Position numbers and translations under genes: made by a program. The notes beneath the pieces are model-generated. The model saw only the letters and a program-made list of their open reading frames with translations. It was not told the origin of the DNA and searched no databases. A DNA stretch of 64,000 nt, taken from contig NZ_SUKF01000004.1 in the NCBI RefSeq assembly GCF_005047655.1, forward strand, positions 372,001 to 436,000. The letters are read 5' to 3'. This document shows positions 11,882 through 19,815 of this stretch, one piece after another. Positions within the stretch are counted from its first letter, which is position 1. The number at the start of each line of letters is the position of its first letter. The DNA is from Sinimarinibacterium arenosum (GTDB taxonomy: Bacteria; Pseudomonadota; Gammaproteobacteria; Nevskiales; Nevskiaceae).

Positions 11882-11915
11882 AAAAAACCGGCGATTGCTG
11901 TTGGGCAATCGCCGG
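11882..11915 (-). terminator. Rho-independent terminator of the cysteine-repeat gene
   Basis: Perfect 11-bp stem (11888-11898 with 11905-11915) and six-base loop. Read on the minus strand the stem is followed directly by six T residues (11887-11882). It sits about 60 bases past the stop at 11975. Confidence 0.85.
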
Positions 11916-11974
11916 CTGATTCGCCACATCAGATCCGCCGCGCAAACACTTGCGGCCTACCGCGCAACTGCGGT

Positions 11975-12388
11975 TCAGTTGTTCCCTTTCGAATCGACAG
12001 CTTCACGGCGACGCTCGATGCGCTCATCCTGGCGCTCGCGCATTTGCTCCTTCATGGCTTCGCAGGCGTCCGGATTGTTCTTGCACGCCTCCTGCCGATC
12101 CTCACGACGCTGCATGCGCTCGTCCTTCATCTGCTGACACTTTTCAGGATTTTCGGCGCAGGCATCGCGGCGCGCATCACGACGCTCGGCTCGCACATCG
12201 CAGGTCGTCGGATTCTTCGCGCAATAGGCTGCACGCTCGGCCTTCATGCGCTCGCACTTGTTTGGGTGGTTTTTGCACCACTGTTCCGATTTCGGCTCCG
12301 GAGGAACTCCCTCCGCCTGTGCCGGAAGCGCGGCCATCATCATGGCACCCAGTGCTGCAGCGGCAACGATTTGACTCATCGATCGCAT
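11975..12388 (-). CDS. Exported protein with four C-x2-[NH]-P-x2-C repeats
   Basis: A 137-residue protein with a signal peptide (hydrophobic residues about 7-22, likely cut after AQA at 25). The mature part is very polar and contains eight cysteines arranged as four pairs, C38/C45, C56/C63, C77/C84 and C102/C109, each in the form C-x2-[NH]-P-x2-C. The linkers are Arg/Glu/Lys-rich and probably helical. I recognise no characterised family. The pattern suggests four small helical hairpins stapled by disulfides, or metal sites, in the periplasm. AAGGAGG lies five bases before the ATG, and a strong terminator follows, so this is a well-equipped single-gene unit. Confidence 0.8.
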   Translation of the reverse strand: MRSMSQIVAAAALGAMMMAALPAQAEGVPPEPKSEQWCKNHPNKCERMKAERAAYCAKNPTTCDVRAERRDARRDACAENPEKCQQMKDERMQRREDRQEACKNNPDACEAMKEQMRERQDERIERRREAVDSKGNN

Positions 12389-12520
12389 CTCAACCTCCTT
12401 GTCTGGATCTTGCAGGAATCTGTAGAGCAGCATCCTTTCATCTCTGCCTGAACCGCAGATGAGCCGTCGCCGAATCAACGTCACAACCGCAACCCGCCTG
12501 CAGTGTTCGGGGAATATACC

Positions 12521-12540
12521 CCGCCGGCAATTGCCGGCGG
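12521..12540. repeat. 20-bp perfect palindrome in a divergent intergenic region
   Basis: The 20 bases form a perfect palindrome centred on CAATTG, between the cysteine-repeat gene (start 12388) and the EAL gene (start 12648). No T-run follows on either strand, so it is not an obvious terminator. It may be an operator or a dispersed palindromic element. The rest of 12389-12647 shows nothing clear. Confidence 0.5.
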
Positions 12541-12647
12541 CAGGTGCAGCGACGGACAAACGGCAGGTCGAGCCGGCATGGGCGGTTCAAGTTCAATCGG
12601 AACATCTCCGATAAAACCCGCACCAGTCCCTCTTCCACGACGGTTCC

Positions 12648-13913
12648 ATGTCGGTCTCAAATCTCGGCGAAATTCTGGATAGCCTCGGAACCTGGCATCC
12701 CTACCCGCATGCGATGCTGCTGTACGTGGATATCCGCCACATGCGCAGCGTCAACCGTCTGGCCATTGCCGGTGGCGGCGACGAAGCCATTTCCCAGGTT
12801 CAGGAAGTCCTGCGGGCCTGGGCTGGCAGCGCGGGCATCGCCAACCGCATCTGGAGCAACGAGTTCGTCGCAGCCAAGGCCATCGACCATAGCCAGACCG
12901 CGATCGAAGAAGCACAAATTCTGCGCAACCAGCTGACCGACATTCACTATCGTTCGGTCATCGGCGATAACCCCCTGGCGGTATCGATCGGCCTGATCGT
13001 GGTCGGCGATCACGCGCACTGGGCCGAAGTCGTCGCGAATGCGGCCGAGGCCTGCGAAACGGCAAAGCGCCGCGGCCTCAACCAGATTGCCACGTACACT
13101 CCGCACCACGGCGAAGCGCAGATGTCTGACGTCAACGCTGCCAACGTGGTGAATTTCCGTCGGCTGATGGTGGACGGCCGGCTTGATCTGCATCCGCAGC
13201 CGATCATGGATATCTCCGGAGCCCATCCGCGACTGGCCAAGGCTGAGTTCCTGCTACGCATGGAACAGGACGGCCGCTATCTGCCGCTGCCAGCCGGAAC
13301 AATCGAAACGCTGGAGTATTTCGGCCTGTCGCCGGAACTGGATGCATTCACCTCGACCACCGTGATGGCCTGGATGGCCAAGCATCCGGATGCTGTAGCG
13401 CAACTGGATGGCGTCTCAATGAACCTGTCCGCCAAATCCCTGGTTGACGGCCGCTTCATGCATCGTCTGTTCAATGAGGTGGAGGCCATGCGGCTGCCAC
13501 CCGGCAAGCTCGGCTTTGAAATCACGGAGACCGCGGCGATCGAGCACCTGGAACTCGCCGCCGACATCATCGAAGAGTTCCGCAGCATTGGCTGCAACTT
13601 CAGCCTCGACGATTTCGGTTCCGGCCTGTGCTCGTTCGGCTACCTGCACTCGCTGGGCGTCAACGAAGTCAAAATTGACGGCCGCTTCGTACGCGACATC
13701 GCGCAAAACCCGGTGTCGCAGGAAATTGTCCGTGCCATTCACCAGGTGGCGCAGGCTACCGGCAAGAAAACCGTGGCCGAATTCGTCGACGAACCGCGAA
13801 AGCTGCAGGTGCTGCAGGGCATGGGCATCGACTATGCCCAGGGCTGGCTGTTCTATCCGGCGATTCCGACCGCACAGTTTCTGGAGCTTCTCAGCGCAGA
13901 AACAACGCGCTGA
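12648..13913 (+). CDS. EAL-domain protein with degenerate GGDEF domain
   Basis: A 421-residue cytoplasmic protein. The first 160 residues have the outline of a GGDEF domain, but the active-site loop reads WSNEF (69-73), so cyclase activity is unlikely. The second half is an EAL phosphodiesterase domain. EAL itself reads EFL (about 199), but the other key residues look intact: SMNLSAKSL, FEITET, LDDFGSG (about 320), EVKIDGRFV, AEFVDE and YAQGWLF. It could still hydrolyse cyclic di-GMP, or act as a sensor. No membrane or known sensory domain is present. Confidence 0.85.
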   Translation: MSVSNLGEILDSLGTWHPYPHAMLLYVDIRHMRSVNRLAIAGGGDEAISQVQEVLRAWAGSAGIANRIWSNEFVAAKAIDHSQTAIEEAQILRNQLTDIHYRSVIGDNPLAVSIGLIVVGDHAHWAEVVANAAEACETAKRRGLNQIATYTPHHGEAQMSDVNAANVVNFRRLMVDGRLDLHPQPIMDISGAHPRLAKAEFLLRMEQDGRYLPLPAGTIETLEYFGLSPELDAFTSTTVMAWMAKHPDAVAQLDGVSMNLSAKSLVDGRFMHRLFNEVEAMRLPPGKLGFEITETAAIEHLELAADIIEEFRSIGCNFSLDDFGSGLCSFGYLHSLGVNEVKIDGRFVRDIAQNPVSQEIVRAIHQVAQATGKKTVAEFVDEPRKLQVLQGMGIDYAQGWLFYPAIPTAQFLELLSAETTR

Positions 13914-13954
13914 CACCCGTCGCTAGCGTTCGCCCCAGCGCCAATCCGGGGACG

Positions 13955-13970
13955 CATACGGGTCAGTATG
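13955..13970. promoter_or_regulatory. Palindromic operator, copy 1 (CATAC-N6-GTATG)
   Basis: A perfect 5-bp inverted repeat with six-base spacer upstream of the acyl-CoA dehydrogenase. The second copy is centred 28 bp downstream. The shape suits a dimeric regulator such as a TetR-family protein. Confidence 0.5.
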
Positions 13971-13982
13971 TTTGCGCCGCAA

Positions 13983-13998
13983 CATACGCTACAGTATG
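13983..13998. promoter_or_regulatory. Palindromic operator, copy 2 (CATAC-N6-GTATG)
   Basis: The same inverted repeat and spacing as copy 1; the two also share CA directly before GTATG. It overlaps a possible -10 (TACAGT, 13990-13995), so binding would be expected to repress transcription of the gene at 14067. Confidence 0.5.
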
Positions 13999-14066
13999 GA
14001 CCCGACATTTTCCGGGTCTTTGGCAAAAAGCCCCGATTCTTCATTGACCTGATCTACGGAGTTCAC

Positions 14067-15854
14067 ATGCCCCAGTACACGCCACCGCTGCGCGACATGC
14101 AGTTCGTCCTGCACGAGATGCTCAACGTCGAGGGTGCGCTGAAAAAGCTGCCCCAGCACGCCGACATCGACGCCGCGACGATCGACTCCATCCTCGAAGA
14201 GGGCGGCAAGTTCTGCGCCGACGTGATCTACCCGCTCAACCGCGTGGGCGACCGCGAGGGCTGCACCTACCACGGCGACGGCGTGGTGACGACGCCAACC
14301 GGCTTCAAGGAAGCCTACAAGCAGTTCGTGGAGGCCGGCTGGGGTGGTCTGGGCATGGACCCGGATTACGGTGGCCAGGGCCTGCCGCACGTCGTGCACA
14401 GCGCGTTCATGGAGATGATGAACTCCGCGAACCAGGCCTGGACGATGTACCCGGGCCTGTCGCATGGCGCCTACAACGCGCTGCACGCCTTCGGCACCGA
14501 CGAGCAGAAGAACCTGTACCTGCCGAAGCTCGTGTCCGGCGAGTGGACCGGCACGATGTGCCTGACCGAACCGCAGGCCGGTACCGACCTCGGCATCCTG
14601 AAGACCAAGGCCGAACCGAATGGCGACGGCAGCTACAGCATCACCGGCACCAAGATCTTCATCTCCGCCGGCGAGCACGACATGGCGGAAAACATTGTGC
14701 ACCTGGTGCTCGCACGCCTGCCGGACGCCCCCGGCGGTACCAAGGGCATCTCGCTGTTCATCGTGCCCAAGTTCATCCCAGCCGCTGACGGCTCGCTGGG
14801 TGCACGCAATGCGTTCAAGTGCGGCGCCATCGAGCACAAGATGGGCATCCATGGCAACGCCACCTGCGTGATGAACTTCGACGGCGCCACCGGCTGGATG
14901 GTCGGCGCGCCGAACAAGGGCCTGATGGCGATGTTCGTGATGATGAACAGTGCGCGTCTGGGCGTCGGCATGCAGTCGCTGGGCCTGGCCGAAGTCGCCT
15001 ACCAGAACTCGCTGGCCTACGCGAAGGATCGCCTGCAGTCGCGCGCGCTGACCGGCCCCAAGCTCAAGGACAAGCCGGCCGACCCGATCATCGTCCACCC
15101 GGACGTGCGCCGAATGTTGCTGACGCAGAAGGCCTACGTCGAGGCCGCACGCGCCTTCACCTACTGGGCAGGTCTGGCGATCGATCTGGAGCACAAGCAC
15201 CCGGACGAGAAGCTGCGCAAGGACAACGCGGACCTCGTGGCGCTGCTGACGCCGGTGGTCAAGGGCTTCATCACCGACAATGGCTACGAGTCGACGACGC
15301 TGGCGATGCAGGTGCTCGGCGGCCACGGTTACATCTCCGAGTGGGGCCTAGAACAACACGTCCGCGACGCCCGCATCAACATGATCTACGAGGGCACCAA
15401 TACCATCCAGGCGCTGGACCTGCTTGGCCGCAAGGTGCTCGGCGACATGGGCGCCAAGCTGATGAAGCTCGGCAAGGCGATGCAGACCGCGCTCGCGCCA
15501 TTCGGCGAGATGTCGGAAATGCAGGAATTCCTCGCGCCGCTCAATGCACTGCAGAGCGAAGTGCAGAAGCTGACGATGGAGATCGGCCAGCGCGCGATGA
15601 AGAATCCGGACGAGGTCGGCGCTGCTGCAGTGCCCTACCTGCGCCTGATCGGTCATCTCGTGTTCTCGTTCGCATGGTGCTACGCCGCCGGCGTCGCGCT
15701 GCGCAATCGGGATTCGGGCGATGCGTTCTACAAGACCAAACTGACGACGGCCCGCTTCTACTTCGCCAAGCTGTATCCGGAGACCTCCGCGCTGATCGCG
15801 CAGGCGCGCGCCGGCAGCCAGTCGTTGATGGAGATGGACGAAGCGAACTTCTAA
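14067..15854 (+). CDS. Acyl-CoA dehydrogenase, DmdC-like
   Basis: A 595-residue FAD-dependent acyl-CoA dehydrogenase with the extra C-terminal domain typical of the 3-methylmercaptopropionyl-CoA dehydrogenase (DmdC)/long FadE-like group. The FAD/substrate region LTEPQAGTDLG, the stretch TGTKIFISAGEHD and the base-bearing region MIYEGTNTIQALDLLGRKVL are seen. GGAG precedes the ATG at six bases. It likely acts in fatty-acid or branched/thio acyl-CoA oxidation; DMSP use cannot be claimed as no dmdB/dmdD neighbours exist. Two matching palindromes upstream suggest specific repression. Confidence 0.9.
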   Translation: MPQYTPPLRDMQFVLHEMLNVEGALKKLPQHADIDAATIDSILEEGGKFCADVIYPLNRVGDREGCTYHGDGVVTTPTGFKEAYKQFVEAGWGGLGMDPDYGGQGLPHVVHSAFMEMMNSANQAWTMYPGLSHGAYNALHAFGTDEQKNLYLPKLVSGEWTGTMCLTEPQAGTDLGILKTKAEPNGDGSYSITGTKIFISAGEHDMAENIVHLVLARLPDAPGGTKGISLFIVPKFIPAADGSLGARNAFKCGAIEHKMGIHGNATCVMNFDGATGWMVGAPNKGLMAMFVMMNSARLGVGMQSLGLAEVAYQNSLAYAKDRLQSRALTGPKLKDKPADPIIVHPDVRRMLLTQKAYVEAARAFTYWAGLAIDLEHKHPDEKLRKDNADLVALLTPVVKGFITDNGYESTTLAMQVLGGHGYISEWGLEQHVRDARINMIYEGTNTIQALDLLGRKVLGDMGAKLMKLGKAMQTALAPFGEMSEMQEFLAPLNALQSEVQKLTMEIGQRAMKNPDEVGAAAVPYLRLIGHLVFSFAWCYAAGVALRNRDSGDAFYKTKLTTARFYFAKLYPETSALIAQARAGSQSLMEMDEANF

Positions 15855-15875
15855 AAGTCGCTCTGCTGATGAACG

Positions 15876-15906
15876 AAAGGCCGCGTCAACGACGCGGCCT
15901 TTCTCG
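15876..15906 (+). terminator. Rho-independent terminator of the acyl-CoA dehydrogenase gene
   Basis: A 12-bp stem (15876-15887 with 15891-15902), loop AAC, ending in TTT followed by CTCGTT. The AAA side gives it some activity on the minus strand as well, where it lies past the small gene at 15935. Confidence 0.8.
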
Positions 15907-15934
15907 TTACCCGCTGCAGCGAATGACGTCCGGA

Positions 15935-16180
15935 TCAGAGTCCGGCGTCGCGCGGCCAGGCAATCAGTGCATCGTGATCCAGCGTCTCGAGCGCCTCCGG
16001 ACCCAGCTGCCGCGTATTCCAGGCGTAATTGAGCTTGGCAAACACGGCCGGCATCTTCTCCTGCAGCAACGCATCCAGATCATCGGCACCCGCATCGACC
16101 TCATCGATCAGCTGCTCCAGCGCGGCTGCCGCATCCTCCAGCGTAGCCATCACCCAATCCTGATCCGCTCCCTGACTCAT
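15935..16180 (-). CDS. Small acidic hypothetical protein, 81 aa
   Basis: A short, strongly acidic protein (MSQGADQDWVMATLEDAAAA onward) predicted helical, of no family I recognise. I chose the ATG at 16180 because GGAG lies eight bases upstream; a longer frame from 16231 lacks such a site. It follows the membrane protein gene on the same strand by 80 bases. Confidence 0.6.
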   Translation of the reverse strand: MSQGADQDWVMATLEDAAAALEQLIDEVDAGADDLDALLQEKMPAVFAKLNYAWNTRQLGPEALETLDHDALIAWPRDAGL

Positions 16181-16260
16181 AACCGCGACTCCGACGACGG
16201 CCGCGGGACAGGCATCCCGCAGCACTGACAATTGATATCCGAAAGAAAGACCTGCCTGCT

Positions 16261-16686
16261 TCAGATCCAGACGTCGCTGCGCGGACGCAGCATGCGCATC
16301 AGCAAGGCCACGCCCAGACCCCAGGCGCCGTTGAGGATCAGCGCACCGACAATCAGCTTGACGTCACCTCCACCGGCGATCGGCATGCCCTTGAGCGGAA
16401 ACACCACCAGCAGCGCCACCGCGCTGGGGCCAACCGCACCGATCAACAGGGCACGCCACCAGTACGCACCCCGTCGCGCGTTGGCGATCATCCGCCACAG
16501 CAGCAGGCCCCAGACGCCTCCCCAGAACGCCAGCGAGATCACCGAAGGGATTCCCAGCGGCGGAACCGGTGCCATCGCAAATGGCGCACGCGGCACCGCC
16601 CCAAGCAGGTAAAACAGCCCGAGCACGCCCTGGTGAAAAATCAATGTGGACAGAAATCCGGCGACAAAGGCTTTCACGTAATTCAT
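16261..16686 (-). CDS. Hypothetical membrane protein, 141 aa
   Basis: An inner-membrane protein with about four transmembrane segments (around residues 5-28, 45-64, 78-97, 110-130). It starts MNYVKAFVAGFLSTLIFHQG. I do not recognise a named family; small proteins with this outline are common next to unrelated genes in proteobacteria. No motif suggests transport. Confidence 0.7.
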   Translation of the reverse strand: MNYVKAFVAGFLSTLIFHQGVLGLFYLLGAVPRAPFAMAPVPPLGIPSVISLAFWGGVWGLLLWRMIANARRGAYWWRALLIGAVGPSAVALLVVFPLKGMPIAGGGDVKLIVGALILNGAWGLGVALLMRMLRPRSDVWI

Positions 16687-16873
16687 GCGGCGCGATTCCT
16701 GATCTGCACGGATGGTGGAATGTGGCCGCCTAGCTTAGCAGTGCGGCGCGCCGGCAGTGAGCACCCAGGCGCTGCCGATTCCGGCGCAGAACAGTATCCT
16801 TGCACGCCACGAGGGGCCGGCCGCCTGCAGCGCCGGACTCCTTTCGCCATTTGCCTTTGGAATCCACCGACTC

Positions 16874-17383
16874 ATGACCGACATCATGCTACCGGCCCCG
16901 CTTTGGCGGCGGCTCGCCGCGGCGACCTACGACGGCTTGCTGCTGTTGGGTATCTGGATGGTCTGCCTGCTGGTCGACACGGTCGTGCGTGACTCGCTGG
17001 GAACCGCGCGTGAATGGCACGCATTGCGGGCATTTCTTTTCCTGATCGGACTGGGTTTCTTTGGCTGGTTCTGGACCCACGGCGGACAGACGCTGGGCAT
17101 GCGCGCCTGGCGCCTGAAATTACGCCGTGTCGACGGCCGCGCGCTGACCTGGCTGAATGCCCTCACGCGCTACGCCGTGATGCTGCTGTGCTGGGGCGTG
17201 GCGCTGACGCCGCTGGTGATGCAACTGCCGCTGTACGCCAGCCGCCCAGGGAGCTCCACGATCGCCGCACTGTCCGTGGTTGTCATCGCGGTGACGCTGG
17301 TGCTGATGCGCCTGGATGCCCGCCGACGTGCGCCGCAGGACTATGTGGCGCAATGCGAGATGATCGAGCTGCCGAAGCCCTGA
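16874..17383 (+). CDS. RDD family membrane protein
   Basis: A 169-residue RDD protein, named for conserved Arg and Asp residues; here RRLAAATYDGLLL starts the first membrane segment, and GQTLGMRAWRLKL and NALTRYAVMLL follow in family order. Three to four membrane segments. The function of most RDD proteins is unknown; some act in ion exchange. The ATG at 16874 directly precedes the conserved core. It converges with lptG, with nine bases between the stops. Confidence 0.85.
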   Translation: MTDIMLPAPLWRRLAAATYDGLLLLGIWMVCLLVDTVVRDSLGTAREWHALRAFLFLIGLGFFGWFWTHGGQTLGMRAWRLKLRRVDGRALTWLNALTRYAVMLLCWGVALTPLVMQLPLYASRPGSSTIAALSVVVIAVTLVLMRLDARRRAPQDYVAQCEMIELPKP

Positions 17384-17392
17384 GGAACCGAA

Positions 17393-18454
17393 TCAGCGCG
17401 CGCGTTTCAGGCGCAGCACAGCCAGCGCAGCCAACACCAGCGTCGGCAGTCCCGCGGAGGCCAGGATCGGCCAGCCGAACAGCTGCCCCATACTGGCTGT
17501 GACTTCGTTGACGACATAGAACACCAGCCCGACCATGATGCCGACCAGCAGGCGCTGGCCAGCACCACCACGCTGCGAGCCCAGTACGAATGGCACGGCA
17601 ATTAACATCATTGCCATCACCGTGAACGGCGCCACCAGCTTGCGCCACAGCGACAAACGGTAGGCCTGTGCGTCGAGACCGTTTTCATCCATATAGCTGA
17701 TCAGCCGCATCAGACCCGGTGTCGACAGGCTGTTAGCCTCCAGCACGAACAGGCGCAGCACCTCGGGCGACAAGGTCGCATCCCAGCGCATCTGCGGCGT
17801 CGACTCGGATACGGTTCGCCCACTCTCGAAACGCGTGGTGCGTACACCGCTCAGCTCCCAGTGGCCATCGACAAAGTGCGCACGATCCACGTGCATCACC
17901 TGATCGATCTGCAACTGCGGCGACAAGGTGTAGATATCGAGGTCGGCCATCGCATCCTCGGCCTGCAATGCCCGCACGTGCAGCACATTGGCGCCATCAC
18001 GCAACCACACCGGACGCGACGACACCGCGTTCTCCACCGAATAGCGCGACTTGTTCTTGAACGCCTGCGCGGCGGAATTGCCCAGCGGCGCCAGCCAGTC
18101 TCCCAGCAGCACGGCGCAGCCGCCGAGTACTGCGCCCGCCAGCAGAGCCGCTCCGCCGAGCCGCACCAAGGTCACGCCGGAGGCTCGCATCGCGTTGATT
18201 TCGTTCTGTGCGGCCAGAGCACCGAGCCCCATCAAGGTTCCGAGCAGCGCGATGATCGGCATCAGCGTGTACAAGCCCGCCGGCATCAGCATCAGCGTGT
18301 ACCACAACAGCTGCAGCATGCCGAAACCACCCTCGCCGGTTTCGTCAATTTCCGAGACGAAACTGATGAAGGTATAGATGGCCACCAGCGCCAACCCGGT
18401 GATCGCAGTGAATCCCAGAATGGTCGAAACCAGATATCGCGTGATTCGGTTCAT
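17393..18454 (-). CDS. lptG: LPS export permease LptG
   Basis: A 353-residue inner-membrane permease of the LptB2FG transporter, which extracts lipopolysaccharide and feeds it to LptC and the periplasmic bridge. Three membrane helices at each end flank a beta-jellyroll periplasmic domain (about 125-265). The coupling region AAQNEINAMRASGVTL is typical. It begins within the lptF stop (ATGA), so the two subunits are made in step. Confidence 0.95.
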   Translation of the reverse strand: MNRITRYLVSTILGFTAITGLALVAIYTFISFVSEIDETGEGGFGMLQLLWYTLMLMPAGLYTLMPIIALLGTLMGLGALAAQNEINAMRASGVTLVRLGGAALLAGAVLGGCAVLLGDWLAPLGNSAAQAFKNKSRYSVENAVSSRPVWLRDGANVLHVRALQAEDAMADLDIYTLSPQLQIDQVMHVDRAHFVDGHWELSGVRTTRFESGRTVSESTPQMRWDATLSPEVLRLFVLEANSLSTPGLMRLISYMDENGLDAQAYRLSLWRKLVAPFTVMAMMLIAVPFVLGSQRGGAGQRLLVGIMVGLVFYVVNEVTASMGQLFGWPILASAGLPTLVLAALAVLRLKRAR

Positions 18455-19536
18455 GCACGCAGCCGCCGGAAATAATTGTTGCGGCGCGCGATCAGAACCA
18501 GCGCCCAGCACAGCATCAACGCGTGAATCCACCACAAGCCCAGCGCCGCGGGCACCTTGCCCTTGGCAATCCAGACCTGCCCGACACCCAACAGCTCCGA
18601 ATAGGCCAGATACGCCAGAATGCCAATGACGATCTTGCTGTAACGCCCCTGCCGCGGCGCCACATGCGCCAGCGGCACCGCCAGCAATGCCAGGATGAAT
18701 ACCGAGATCGGGGCAGCGATGCGCCACGCCAGCTCAGCCTGGTCCTCAGGATCGCTGGAACCCAGCAAGCGTCCGGTCGACATCAGGCGGCGCTTGGAGC
18801 TGACATAGATGAATTCCGGCGGTGCGACCCGTGTAGTGAAACTGTTGAAATGCATCACGTCGTAAGCCGCCGTTCCCGGCTCGCCGCGATACCGATAGCC
18901 ATCACGCAGCGTCACGGTGCGCTCGCCCGTGACCGCATCGACCGTCTGCTCGCCGCGCGCGGCGGTGACAAAGCTGACGCCGTCCTGTTCGCTGACCTGC
19001 GCCAGCACGGTGGACAGCGCCGAGCCTGCGGCGTCCATCTTTTCGGTATAGAACACGGCACGATCGCCGTCGATCGACTTGAAACGCCCTTCCTCGAACG
19101 GATTGAACTGGATGAAGCGTGCCGCATTCTTGACCAGATAGTCGGCGGTACGGCCCGCCCAGGGGCCTACCTCGAAGGCCAACGCAGCCGTCGCCACAGC
19201 CAGCACCGCGCCGAGTACCAGAAACGGCCGGTACATCTCAGCCAGCCCGACGCCGCAGCCGGTCATTGCGGCGACTTCGCTGTCGCGATACAGGCGTCCG
19301 AGTGCCAGCATGATCGCGAGCAGCAAGGAAACCGGAATCAGGATCACCAGGTACTGCAGGCTCGATAGTGCCGCCACCTGAAACAGCAGCTCGCGCGGCA
19401 GTTCGCCGGATGCAGCCTGGGCCAGATATCGTGCAAAGCGCGTCGACAGCATGATGCTCAGCAGCACCAGTGTCACCGCAAGCCAGGCGCCGCCAGCCTC
19501 ACGAAACAGATAGCGATCAAGCAACCGCTGATTCAT
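18451..19536 (-). CDS. lptF: LPS export permease LptF
   Basis: The partner permease of LptG, 361 residues, with six membrane helices and a periplasmic jellyroll (about 130-260). The coupling helix region GRLYRDSEVAAMTGCGVGL is present. The gene is divergent from pepA, a conserved arrangement in gammaproteobacteria. The 279 bases up to pepA hold the promoters of both directions. Confidence 0.95.
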   Translation of the reverse strand: MNQRLLDRYLFREAGGAWLAVTLVLLSIMLSTRFARYLAQAASGELPRELLFQVAALSSLQYLVILIPVSLLLAIMLALGRLYRDSEVAAMTGCGVGLAEMYRPFLVLGAVLAVATAALAFEVGPWAGRTADYLVKNAARFIQFNPFEEGRFKSIDGDRAVFYTEKMDAAGSALSTVLAQVSEQDGVSFVTAARGEQTVDAVTGERTVTLRDGYRYRGEPGTAAYDVMHFNSFTTRVAPPEFIYVSSKRRLMSTGRLLGSSDPEDQAELAWRIAAPISVFILALLAVPLAHVAPRQGRYSKIVIGILAYLAYSELLGVGQVWIAKGKVPAALGLWWIHALMLCWALVLIARRNNYFRRLRA

Positions 19537-19656
19537 GCGACAAGGCCTCTGAACAGCGCCCGGACACCATGAATCGAATCAATATCGGAGCTGAACTTAT
19601 TCACAAGATCCATTGACCAACGGTACGGTATTTCCCCACGTACCGGATGAGCGACG

Positions 19657-19685
19657 TTTGGCTTTTCGGGTTCGTGGGATAGAAT
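19657..19685 (+). promoter_or_regulatory. Candidate promoter of pepA
   Basis: TTTGGC (19657-19662) and TAGAAT (19680-19685) are 17 bases apart in the lptF-pepA intergenic region. The leader to the ATG would be about 120 bases. The -35 is weak; found by eye. Confidence 0.35.
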
Positions 19686-19815
19686 GCATCACAGCAGTGC
19701 CGGCCCATATTTGCACAAACGAGCCGCACCAAACCTCCCCGTCCCTCTGCGGTAACCTCGGGCATTCTTGGCTCGATGGCCCGCTATCAAACACTGGCCG
19801 CAATCGAGAAGGCTT

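Noticed and set aside
12648-13913. Active diguanylate cyclase
   Set aside because: The GGDEF loop reads WSNEF, lacking the required glycines.
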